Below the pieces are notes generated by a model, which made no database searches, was not told the origin of the DNA, and saw nothing but the letters and a program-made list of their open reading frames with translations. The translations under genes were made by a program, and so were the position numbers. A stretch of DNA of 12,645 bases, taken from assembly GCA_003644325.1 (NCBI GenBank), contig QNCA01000009.1, positions 1 to 12,645 of the forward strand. The letters run 5' to 3'. Of the stretch, positions 6,512-12,645 are shown one piece after another. This DNA comes from Planctomycetota bacterium. GTDB taxonomy: Bacteria; Planctomycetota; B129-G9. Position 1 is the first letter of the stretch. Each line of letters begins with the position of its first letter.

Positions 6512-8045
6512 CGAATGGATAGCGGTCCTGGATTTCGGCTCGCAGTACGCGCAACTCATCGCGCGGCGCGTGAGGGAACTCAACGTTTACAGCGAAATAA
6601 TCCGCTGCAATACCCCCGCCGCGGAAATCAAGAAGCGCGCCCCGAAGGGAATCATCATGAGCGGCGGGCCGGCCAGCGTCTATGCCCCGGGCGCTCCGCA
6701 ATGCGACAGGGAAATCCTCAACCTCGGCATCCCCACCCTCGGCCTCTGCTACGGCATGCAAATCGGCTGCACCTGCCTCGGCTGCAAGGTCACACCCGCA
6801 GAAGCGCGCGAGTACGGCCGCCGTGAAATCGAAATCGTCGAAGAAGAACCGCTTTTCAAGGACCTGGGCAAGAAACTCACCGTCTGGATGAGCCACGGAG
6901 ACCAGGTCCGCGACGCGCACGACGACCTTATCACCCTGGCCTCCACGCCCACCTGCACCCATGCCGCCGTCCGGCACAAGTCCGTGCCGTTCTACGGGCT
7001 GCAATTTCACCCCGAGGTGACGCACACGCCGAGGGGCATGGAAGTCATGCGGAACTTCCTGTACGGCGTCTGCGGCTGCAAGGGCACATGGAAAATGTCG
7101 TCGTTCGTCGAGGAGACCGTCAGGCGCATCCGCGAGCGCGTGGGCGACAAGAAAGTCGTCCTGGGCTTGAGCGGCGGGGTCGATTCGTCCGTCGTCGCCT
7201 GCCTACTGCAAAAGGCCGTCGGCGAGCAACTGGAGTGCATCTTTGTCGATAACGGCCTTCTGCGCAGGGGAGAGTTCCAACAGGTCGTGCGCGACTTCCA
7301 TGATAACTATCACGCCAAACTTCATGCCGTCGATGCATCAAAGCGGTTTCTTGATGCGCTGGAAGGCGTCGAGGACCCGGAGAAGAAACGCAAGATAATC
7401 GGCGCACTCTTCATAGAGGTTTTCAAAGAAACGGCGGAGAAGATAAAGGACGCCCGCTTCCTGGCACAGGGCACGATATACCCCGATGTCATCGAGTCAT
7501 CCTCGCCGGTCGGCGGGCCGAGCGCCACCATCAAGAGCCATCATAACGTCGGCGGCCTGCCGGAGCAACTGGGCTTCGAGTTGATAGAGCCGATGCGCGA
7601 ACTCTTCAAAGACGAAGTCCGCCGCCTCGGCGAGGAACTCGGCATGAAGCACGAGCAAATCTGGCGGCATCCCATCCCCGGGCCCGGCCTGGCGATACGC
7701 TGCCTCGGCGCGGTGACGAAAGAGAAACTCGCCATACTGCGCGAGGCGGACTACATCCTCATCGAAGAGTTGCGCAAGAGCGGCTGGTACGACAGGGTCG
7801 CCCAGGCATTCGCCGTGATCCTGCCCGTCAAGTCGGTGGGTGTAATGGGCGATGAGCGAACCTACGAACACGTTATAGCGCTTCGCGTAATCGACACGGT
7901 CGATTTCATGACCGCCGACTTCTCGCGTCTCCCACACGAACTGCTCGGCGGAATCTCCAGCCGCATAATCAACGAGGTCCGCGGCGTCAACCGCGTCGTT
8001 TACGACATCTCCACCAAGCCCCCCTCCACCATTTGCTGGGAGTAA
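6501..8045 (+). CDS. guaA: GMP synthase (glutamine-hydrolysing)
   Basis: This enzyme converts XMP to GMP using ATP and glutamine, the step after guaB. The 514-residue protein has both expected halves. The class I glutamine amidotransferase domain (about 6-195) carries the nucleophile Cys83 in GLCYGMQ and the His170/Glu172 dyad in QFHPEV. The ATP pyrophosphatase domain has the P-loop SGGVDSS at 224-230, followed by [11 protein letters not shown]. The C-terminal dimerisation and XMP-binding part contains [11 protein letters not shown] and ends [16 protein letters not shown], matching the family ending. Length is normal and no frameshift is seen. ATG 6501 lies inside guaB, with AAGGA about 12 bases upstream, consistent with coupling. 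An oddity is the cysteine-rich stretch after the nucleophile (C90, C92, C95, then C191 and C193), where relatives usually have few cysteines. Confidence 0.97.
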   Translation: MKRDEWIAVLDFGSQYAQLIARRVRELNVYSEIIRCNTPAAEIKKRAPKGIIMSGGPASVYAPGAPQCDREILNLGIPTLGLCYGMQIGCTCLGCKVTPAEAREYGRREIEIVEEEPLFKDLGKKLTVWMSHGDQVRDAHDDLITLASTPTCTHAAVRHKSVPFYGLQFHPEVTHTPRGMEVMRNFLYGVCGCKGTWKMSSFVEETVRRIRERVGDKKVVLGLSGGVDSSVVACLLQKAVGEQLECIFVDNGLLRRGEFQQVVRDFHDNYHAKLHAVDASKRFLDALEGVEDPEKKRKIIGALFIEVFKETAEKIKDARFLAQGTIYPDVIESSSPVGGPSATIKSHHNVGGLPEQLGFELIEPMRELFKDEVRRLGEELGMKHEQIWRHPIPGPGLAIRCLGAVTKEKLAILREADYILIEELRKSGWYDRVAQAFAVILPVKSVGVMGDERTYEHVIALRVIDTVDFMTADFSRLPHELLGGISSRIINEVRGVNRVVYDISTKPPSTICWE

Positions 8046-8106
8046 GGACCTCGACGGAAACGTTTCGGCGGATAGAACACGCGGGGAGGAGCAGCGGGGA
8101 GGAGGA

Positions 8107-8135
8107 AGGCCGTCCCGATTTATCGGGATCGGCCT
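8107..8135 (+). terminator. Hairpin downstream of guaA, possible weak terminator
   Basis: AGGCCG (8107-8112) pairs with CGGCCT (8130-8135), and inside it TCCCGAT pairs with ATCGGGA around a two-base loop, with T8129 bulged. The stem is strong, but no T-run follows, so it may end guaBA transcription only partly or act as a 3' stabiliser. Confidence 0.45.
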
Positions 8136-8143
8136 GACGGGAG

Positions 8144-8157
8144 GGGGCTGACTCCCC
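8144..8157. repeat. GGGG-CTGA-CCCC palindrome family, copy 1
   Basis: GGGGCTGACTCCCC resembles the inverted complement of the palindrome at 12289-12307 (GGGGTCAGCCCC). The two copies sit in different intergenic gaps, in opposite sense, which suggests a small dispersed palindromic repeat. Confidence 0.45.
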
Positions 8158-8245
8158 GAGTGCGAAAAACCACTTTCCGCAACAGGAACCAATCAGGCGG
8201 TCATACTTGAATCTGCGTAATCTGTGGATTTCTTTGAAATTGGCC

Positions 8246-8274
8246 TTGACAATCGGCCTTTCGCAGGATATAAT
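8246..8274 (+). promoter_or_regulatory. Perfect-consensus sigma-70 promoter
   Basis: TTGACA (8246-8251) and TATAAT (8269-8274) are separated by exactly 17 bp, matching consensus at all twelve positions. It is the best promoter in the window. No gene starts soon after it. The first intrinsic terminator follows about 125 bp later, so its direct product is predicted to be a short RNA beginning near 8281. Confidence 0.8.
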
Positions 8275-8280
8275 CAACGG

Positions 8281-8410
8281 GCGTGAAGTAAGATAGAGTA
8301 TAGAAAATTTAGTCAATGGGATTTCGGTGATGGCAGGTGCTTGCACAACCCGGGAAACACCAGAGCGGATCTCTGTGCCGTAATATGCAGGGAGTCCGCT
8401 TTTTTATTTT
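8281..8410 (+). ncRNA. Candidate small RNA (or terminated leader of the PEP-CTERM gene)
   Basis: The interval runs from the predicted start of a consensus promoter to the T-run of an intrinsic terminator, about 128 bases. I could not match it to 6S, SRP, tmRNA, RNase P or a riboswitch I know. Possible local helices include GUGC-GCAC near 8336-8347 and the terminator itself. It contains GATGGCAGGTGCTTG (8329-8343), shared with one or two mismatches by both MITE-like copies. A 17-codon frame, ATG 8330 to TAA 8383, starts within that motif and stops in the terminator loop. It has no clear ribosome site, so I do not call it a gene, but a leader peptide that affects the hairpin cannot be excluded. 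The next gene starts 320 bp downstream on the same strand. Confidence 0.55.
8364..8410 (+). terminator. Intrinsic terminator of the candidate small RNA
   Basis: AGCGGATCTCTG (8364-8375) pairs with CAGGGA plus TCCGCT (8388-8400), giving 12 pairs with one wobble and G8394 bulged, around a 12-base loop. It is followed by TTTTTATTTT (8401-8410), a typical rho-independent terminator. Confidence 0.8.
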
Positions 8411-8550
8411 GTCCCGTGAAATGGAAAATCAATTAAGGACATGAAAACGTTAAAGGTGGGTTCCCCCGCGAGAACCTCGGGGAAACAATCTTGTCGATTT
8501 CGACTAAATCTGTCGGACGGGAATTGTGGTGATTCTTGCGGTGCGGACAA

Positions 8551-8566
8551 TGTGTCTGATTACACA
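8551..8566. promoter_or_regulatory. CRP/FNR-shaped palindrome upstream of the PEP-CTERM gene
   Basis: TGTGT-CTGATT-ACACA has the 5-6-5 layout of CRP/FNR-family operators. It is bracketed by direct copies of GCGGACAA (8543-8550 and 8570-8577). A TATAAT lies at 8598-8603, which would put the palindrome centre roughly 50 bp upstream of the transcription start. I see no good -35 for that -10, as expected for an activated promoter. The regulator is unknown. Confidence 0.35.
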
Positions 8567-8729
8567 CCCGCGGACAACGGAGAGCGGGCCGCAGGGCTAT
8601 AATATGCCCACCGCCCCCTTTTCCTTTGCCCCCGCCATCACCCGTCCGGAAAGGAGGTAAGTCGCAAAAAAAATTACAGATTATTCGCGTTCGTAACTGA
8701 ACCTTAGTGATTTTGCCAAGGAGGTTGTC

Positions 8730-10619
8730 ATGAATATGAAAAATTTGGGAGTATTTGCTTTTGCTGTCGCGATCTCCCTTGCCTTGGCTACGGCTGCCGA
8801 TGCACTGGTCGTTACAGACCTCGACACGGGCCTGACGGTGCCAAATCTCAACTGGATCATCGTCAACGACGCGTCAGTAACAACGTATGGGGCGAACAAT
8901 GACAACTACAACATTAAGGTAGGCACGGCCAACTGGGGCGCGAACGAATGGGATTTGCAGCCTCGTGTTTGGCACTCCGCGGGAACGGTGCTGCCCGGAA
9001 ATCTAAATGGATACCGGGCGGATTTCACCTACGACCTGTATACGTGGGATTCTTATAATCCGTGGAACGCGCCGCAGAAGGGCTACTGGGACAACTTCGG
9101 AGTGGAACTGGACAACACTTCGTATCTGTGGAATCGAGTGCCGGCCGTCTCCGACCCAATGGCGGCGGGCGCCAATCACTGGATACAGGGCGGTACCACA
9201 TGGGGCGACGGGATTTGCGAATACTACGGCGGAAACGCCTCAGTCACAATCGCCGGCGCAGGGACCGGCAACACGACATACCTCTCGGTGTACCTGTCGA
9301 CCGATGTGGATCCCCATCGTGACCGACTGTTCCCATCGTGGGGTGAATTCAACAGGGAAGAAACATCGGGCGAACCTGGAGACGGGTGCGGACAGTCCTT
9401 CTGGAAGACCCCGAAACTATACGCCCCCCACTTCTCCGTCGACAACGGCGCACTGGGATTGCCCACTCCTATGCCCAACGACGTATGGACGCTCGGAGCC
9501 GGTGACAACCACGGAGAAATCTTCCAGTCGCCGGGAGACAACACCAACTTCCGCGTCATCCGCGGTATCGACATGGGCTTGTGGTCTGACCAAGACACTC
9601 CGATCACCGACACGGCCGAAGACAACATCGATGCCATCTCTTATGCCAATGATTATTTTTACATCAAAGAGATAAACGAGTACGAGTATGAACCCATCGT
9701 AACTATTGGCGGGGCTGAGGTTGCTTTCTCGGTAAATCCGCTTACGTTGGGTATAGCGGGAACAGCGGTGAACGTTGAAGCACTGAGCGGCACACCGCCC
9801 AATCCGCCGGGCGAAGCCCACGGCGATATCTTCCACGCCTGCTGGTCAGCCCCGCCGGGGAGCGGTTGCCCGGGTGGTAATTCCCTGCTCTGGGATGACA
9901 ACACGAACCTCGGTCTAGATGCGCCTGATAAACCTGACGACGTCGACGCACTAGAAAACACTATCTTAGTGGACGGGGTCGTGGGCTGGATCCCTGGCGT
10001 CCTCTTCTCGGTGGACCGGTTCGCCGTCGGGGCTCCAAACACGGCCGTCAACGTACAGGCCACATTCAACGAAGCCGCCGCCGACGTCTTCTACACCGAC
10101 CTGAGCGGCCAGAACTGGCTGTTCATTGACGAGGCCGGTCTGGGACTGTTTGCCGATGGAACCGGAGCGCAGGACGAACTCGACGCTTTAATGTTCTATG
10201 TGAGCCCCGAATATGATGATTTCCTGCGCCAGCGCATTGAGGAGATCATCCAGGGCGACTACACTGAGGAACCCATCATTGCCGACTGGATGGCCCAGGA
10301 GAACTATGATTACTATCTCCAGGAGGGCGAGTTCCTGTTTGGGTTCCTGTTCTCCGTCGAAGACGGTTCGATGGGCCTGCCCGGCACGGCGGTTAACTGG
10401 GAGGCTAATACAGACTCCTCCGAACAGGCGGACGTATTCTTTTCATTCGGCAATGGGATGAACTACCTGTTCGCCGAAGAATGCGACCTCGGACTGCTCA
10501 TCACCGACGAACTGAACGCGCTGGACAACAACGCGATAATCCCCGAGCCGGCCACGATTGCGCTTGTCTGCTTCGGGCTGGTCGGCCTGGCGGGCGCGGT
10601 CCGCAGGAAACTGCGTTAA
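8730..10619 (+). CDS. Secreted PEP-CTERM protein with four degenerate internal repeats
   Basis: The 629-residue protein has an N-terminal signal peptide (basic start, hydrophobic 7-20, likely cleavage after the ADA near 23-25) and a C-terminal PEP-CTERM sorting signal: PEP at 605-607, a hydrophobic segment to about 623, then RRKLR. PEP-CTERM tails are processed by an exosortase at the membrane; no exosortase is in the window. The start is supported by AAGGAGG five bases before ATG 8730. Residues about 28-230 form a tryptophan- and tyrosine-rich domain without a motif I recognise. From 235 on come four units starting FSV and ending in a D-x-L/I-D/N-A-L-like segment. The whole protein is acidic with few cysteines, typical of an extracellular or biofilm-matrix protein. 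I cannot assign a ligand or enzyme activity. Confidence 0.88.
   Translation: MNMKNLGVFAFAVAISLALATAADALVVTDLDTGLTVPNLNWIIVNDASVTTYGANNDNYNIKVGTANWGANEWDLQPRVWHSAGTVLPGNLNGYRADFTYDLYTWDSYNPWNAPQKGYWDNFGVELDNTSYLWNRVPAVSDPMAAGANHWIQGGTTWGDGICEYYGGNASVTIAGAGTGNTTYLSVYLSTDVDPHRDRLFPSWGEFNREETSGEPGDGCGQSFWKTPKLYAPHFSVDNGALGLPTPMPNDVWTLGAGDNHGEIFQSPGDNTNFRVIRGIDMGLWSDQDTPITDTAEDNIDAISYANDYFYIKEINEYEYEPIVTIGGAEVAFSVNPLTLGIAGTAVNVEALSGTPPNPPGEAHGDIFHACWSAPPGSGCPGGNSLLWDDNTNLGLDAPDKPDDVDALENTILVDGVVGWIPGVLFSVDRFAVGAPNTAVNVQATFNEAAADVFYTDLSGQNWLFIDEAGLGLFADGTGAQDELDALMFYVSPEYDDFLRQRIEEIIQGDYTEEPIIADWMAQENYDYYLQEGEFLFGFLFSVEDGSMGLPGTAVNWEANTDSSEQADVFFSFGNGMNYLFAEECDLGLLITDELNALDNNAIIPEPATIALVCFGLVGLAGAVRRKLR
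9432..10529 (+). repeat. Four degenerate protein repeats coded within the PEP-CTERM gene
   Basis: Units lie at protein residues 235-304, 333-409, 426-488 and 541-600. Shared landmarks are FSV, a glycine-rich LG-x-PGTAVN segment (unit 1 lacks TAVN), a DIF/DVF strand, an N-x-LF-type strand, LGL, and a closing DELDAL-like motif. Acidic, tyrosine-rich linkers separate units 1-2 and 3-4. The DNA copies are too diverged to look like recent duplications. Confidence 0.7.
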
Positions 10620-10778
10620 AGACAGTAGGCAGCAGGAAAGCCACCGCTTCGCTTACAGGCGCGGTAGGCGAGTAGGAAAGGGATTTGATATTAGGACAGG
10701 GCAGAGTACTATTGTCCGATTCAGTCTCCCTCGGCAGGTCTCGGGACAGGCGATACAAGTCCCTGTTGATGAAAGAAG

Positions 10779-10810
10779 GGCGGCCCCGATATATCGGGGC
10801 CGCCTTTTTT
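10779..10810 (+). terminator. Strong intrinsic terminator between convergent genes
   Basis: Bases 10779-10804 form a perfect palindrome (11-bp GC-rich stem, loop TATA) followed by TTTTTT. It lies 160 bp after the PEP-CTERM stop. On the minus strand the hairpin is followed by a pyrimidine-rich stretch with fewer Ts, so it may also serve the opposing membrane-protein gene. Confidence 0.85.
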
Positions 10811-10892
10811 GGGCGGACGGACAAATTGAAGGCGTTCCTTTTCCACAATCCACAGTCCACAATTGTTCTTTCTACCGGGACGGGATAGGCTC

Positions 10893-12173
10893 TCAGTCAT
10901 CGTAGCGCGTTCTGTTCTCGTTCCCACCCTGGGGAGTATCGCTGTAAAGCGGGTTGGGCAGATTCCACTCATCACGCAGTCGGCGGATTTCCACTTCGAT
11001 TTCTCGCAATCTTGTTATAAGTGCGTCGGCCCTTTCACGCGTCTCCCGCAGGTTGCCCTCGTTTCTATGAAGTTTCCATTCCAGGTTGCGCTTTTTGACC
11101 TCCAGAATCGCCTTCGCATCCTCATCGGTTGTTTCCATCTTTTCGGTTATTTCATCTATCTTTTGGCGTTGCAGCGGCATCGCCCCGCTCAGCGTATCCA
11201 TCTGTTTTAACGTATCCTCTTTTTCCTGGAGTACTCCATGGTACTCTAGCGCCAGGGAAGCCAGTTGCCGCCTGGCGCGCTCTCTCGGGAGGGGCGTGGC
11301 ACCTGTCAATTCGCCGATATTCAGAACCACCGATGAATAGAAGTCTCTCTGGCCCGCCGGGCGAATGATCTGAAAATCGAGCCGGTCTCTTCCCATGTAA
11401 GGCCGCAATGCCCAGGCGAGTTGAATTCCGACCAGCGCGTAGGCCAGCATCCACAGGAAGAGCACGAAGCGGCTTTTCGGCCTGACGCCGGATTCCTTCT
11501 CGCGCTTTCTGGCAAGGAATTTGCTCCCGCGGGCCAGATACGCAAGACCCACCAGCCCCGACAGGCCCAGTATCACGATGTTCACAAGCATAAGAAGGTT
11601 ATAACGCGACGCGCCCCGGCTTATGGTGATAAGGCAGAAACCCGTAATCGGAGCCATACACACGAGTACGAGGGACGTAGCGCAAACGCTCATCACAAAA
11701 AGTCCCAGCATCTGCCGGAAATATACACGAAGATTCAGAAGAATCCCTATCAGGTACAACGTGGGCAGCAAGACGGCGAGGGATATCATGAAAACCAGGG
11801 GCAGTTTGACCATGCTGGAGATGCTCTGCCGCGGGAAGTGGTTGTACGTGCCCATGACAAAACCGTATATCATGAAGCAGACCAGCGCCACCAGGGCCAT
11901 CTGTGCGATGAACTTGTAGGATGCCCTGTCGTCCTTGATATCGAAGTAGAGCGCATCGCGCAGACGCAGGACCCTGGGAATGATGCTGAAGAAACCCTCG
12001 CCGATCTTTTCATCTACGGGCGGCTCGTCCGGTATGTCGTCCTTTTCAGGCTTTGAAGTGAATTGTGCCCGGCCGTACGGGTCCTGCTGAGCGTGCGGCC
12101 CTTGCTGCCACATCTGCCCGGGCGGGGGTTGATGCGGTGCCTGGCCCGGGCGGTCGTTGGGGTTGTCTGCCAT
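10893..12173 (-). CDS. Membrane protein with Pro/Gln-rich head and C-terminal coiled coil, function unknown
   Basis: From ATG 12173, with GGAGG seven bases upstream, the product has 426 residues. A Pro/Gln-rich, disordered head (1-55) precedes at least five hydrophobic segments, at about 87-109, 122-147, 156-184, 192-214 and 236-255. The last ends in QLAWALRPYMG, a motif I recall from conserved but unnamed membrane proteins in planctomycete-like genomes. A charged region at about 298-402 has heptad-like spacing and should form a coiled coil, followed by a polar tail. The topology suggests an inner-membrane protein with a long cytoplasmic or periplasmic rod, perhaps a scaffold or envelope-organising protein; this is inference. 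A TTG at 12203 would add ten residues but ignores the excellent GGAGG site. Its 3' end faces the PEP-CTERM gene. Confidence 0.82.
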   Translation of the reverse strand: MADNPNDRPGQAPHQPPPGQMWQQGPHAQQDPYGRAQFTSKPEKDDIPDEPPVDEKIGEGFFSIIPRVLRLRDALYFDIKDDRASYKFIAQMALVALVCFMIYGFVMGTYNHFPRQSISSMVKLPLVFMISLAVLLPTLYLIGILLNLRVYFRQMLGLFVMSVCATSLVLVCMAPITGFCLITISRGASRYNLLMLVNIVILGLSGLVGLAYLARGSKFLARKREKESGVRPKSRFVLFLWMLAYALVGIQLAWALRPYMGRDRLDFQIIRPAGQRDFYSSVVLNIGELTGATPLPRERARRQLASLALEYHGVLQEKEDTLKQMDTLSGAMPLQRQKIDEITEKMETTDEDAKAILEVKKRNLEWKLHRNEGNLRETRERADALITRLREIEVEIRRLRDEWNLPNPLYSDTPQGGNENRTRYDD

Positions 12174-12288
12174 GTCAGATCCTCCATCAAATGTTATGCG
12201 CAATTTTGCAAATTACTTTCTTTGTCAGGTTAAACGGATGGAGGAACGGTTTGGTTTTGCCGTGCAGCCAAAAAGGGAACCCGCACTC

Positions 12289-12307
12289 AAAGGGGTCAGC
12301 CCCCTTT
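12289..12307. repeat. GGGG-TCAG-CCCC palindrome family, copy 2
   Basis: AAAGGGG (12289-12295) pairs perfectly with CCCCTTT (12301-12307) around TCAGC. It is related in inverted sense to the shorter palindrome at 8144-8157. It is not followed by a T-run beyond its own arm. Confidence 0.55.
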
Positions 12308-12346
12308 AGATATTACGGCGAATCCGGTCTATATTACTTCCGCAAC

Positions 12347-12410
12347 CGCCAAGAGCGCCAAGAACGCCAAGAGAAATAGCCGCAGATAAACGCGAGATGA
12401 ACGCAGATGA
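12347..12410. repeat. Short tandem motifs: CGCCAAGAN x3, then GCAGAT-type units
   Basis: Three contiguous 9-mers CGCCAAGAG, CGCCAAGAA and CGCCAAGAG fill 12347-12373. After a short gap come CGCAGATAAA, CGCGAGATGAA and CGCAGATGA (12381-12410). A related tract, seen in inverted sense as CCACAGATTACGCAGAT, lies at 8211-8230. They look like non-coding low-complexity repeats common to this genome. Confidence 0.65.
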
Positions 12411-12524
12411 TAACTTCCGCACCTCTACACCCCTATACCTCGATACTTATTTTTCCACAGATTTCACCGATTGCGTTTATCCCGAGGCAGTTTCGAGGGG
12501 CAGATTGAAGCGAAAATCAATTTA

Positions 12525-12637
12525 CTCAAGTTGGCTGACTTTTTCTGGATGATGGTGGGTGCTTGATTATAATGTGCTGTTTCACAACACCTTACGGTGA
12601 CAGTCACCGAGGTTAACAAAAAGTCAGCCAACTTAAG
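12525..12637. mobile_element. MITE-like element, copy 2 (without inner palindrome)
   Basis: The 113-bp element has 20-bp terminal inverted repeats with one mismatch: CTCAAGTTGGCTGACTTTTT (12525-12544) and the complement at 12618-12637. The body carries GATGGTGGGTGCTTG (12551-12565), TATAAT (12568-12573), CTTACGGTGACAGTCACCGA and GTTAAC, in the same order as copy 1. No clear target duplication is visible here, and the window ends eight bases later. Confidence 0.8.
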
Positions 12638-12645
12638 AAACTTAT

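Larger units (their letters stand above)
8046..8729. other. Long intergenic region after guaA holding hairpins, a candidate small RNA and an operator-like palindrome
   Basis: This 684-bp gap has no convincing protein gene. In order it holds a hairpin after guaA (8107-8135), a GGGGCTGACTCCCC palindrome (8144-8157), a CACAGATT/GCAGATT-type short repeat (8211-8230, minus sense), a consensus promoter (8246-8274), a candidate RNA ending in a terminator (8281-8410), a CRP/FNR-shaped palindrome (8551-8566), a lone TATAAT (8598-8603), and the strong ribosome site AAGGAGG at 8718-8724 before the PEP-CTERM start codon. Each is described separately. Confidence 0.7.
12174..12645. other. Intergenic region at the right edge, made largely of short repeats
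   Basis: No gene with a plausible start or ribosome site is visible in these 472 bp. They hold the GGAGG site of the minus-strand membrane gene (12179-12185), the GGGG-CCCC palindrome (12289-12307), three tandem 9-mers (12347-12373), GCAGAT-type repeats (12381-12410), a CACAGATTTCACCGATT tract near 12456, and the second MITE-like element (12525-12637). Confidence 0.7.

Noticed and set aside
8325..8360. Fluoride or cobalamin riboswitch suggested by GGTGATGGC
   Set aside because: Only the short string matches; the remaining conserved bases and pairings of these classes are not present.
8526..8539. Sigma-54 promoter (GG and GC boxes) ahead of the PEP-CTERM gene
   Set aside because: The GG and GC are separated by 8 bases instead of the required 10, and the -24 box is poor.
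10687..10715. Promoter-like TTGATA with TACTAT after the PEP-CTERM gene
   Set aside because: Both boxes are weak, no gene follows, and a strong terminator lies about 70 bp downstream.

Overview
The window is GC-rich, gene-dense bacterial chromosome with seven protein genes. I suspect a Planctomycetota/PVC-type or similar uncultivated bacterium. The clues are a PEP-CTERM surface protein, a PafB/PafC-like tandem WYL pair, a membrane protein with a QLAWALRP motif, and intergenic gaps full of short palindromes. No rRNA or tRNA is present, so the lineage is only a guess.

Layout. (1) Bases 2-1933 hold two plus-strand WYL transcriptional regulators in tandem; the first is cut by the left edge. (2) Bases 1918-2161, the gap between convergent genes, is made entirely of nested repeats. 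An outer palindrome built on GTGACTGTCAC is split by a 170-bp MITE-like element with 21-bp perfect terminal inverted repeats. That element carries a second palindrome built on GGTGACAGTCACC. A second copy of the MITE-like element, at 12525-12637, lacks the inner palindrome and so acts as an empty-site comparison. (3) On the minus strand, 4647-2824 is an exported M14 zinc carboxypeptidase, followed 59 bp downstream by a small zinc-finger membrane protein (2764-2171). (4) A divergent promoter region leads to guaB and guaA on the plus strand (5009-8045). They overlap by 11 bp and encode the two enzymes that turn IMP into GMP. (5) The 684-bp gap 8046-8729 holds a consensus sigma-70 promoter (TTGACA, 17-bp spacer, TATAAT) followed about 125 bp later by an intrinsic terminator. 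This is a candidate small RNA or attenuated leader. Further downstream is a CRP/FNR-shaped palindrome. (6) Bases 8730-10619 encode a secreted PEP-CTERM protein with four degenerate internal repeats. (7) A strong terminator hairpin separates it from a convergent minus-strand membrane/coiled-coil protein (12173-10893). (8) The right flank (12174-12645) is non-coding, with short repeats and the second MITE-like copy.

The WYL pair probably senses a ligand and controls transcription, but its targets are not visible. guaBA is ordinary purine metabolism with some unusual active-site residues. The carboxypeptidase, the PEP-CTERM protein and the membrane/coiled-coil protein all act at or beyond the cell envelope, but nothing in the sequence ties them into one pathway. 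The most unusual content is the nested mobile-repeat structure at 1918-2161 and the candidate RNA at 8246-8410, which shares a 15-base motif with the MITE-like copies.
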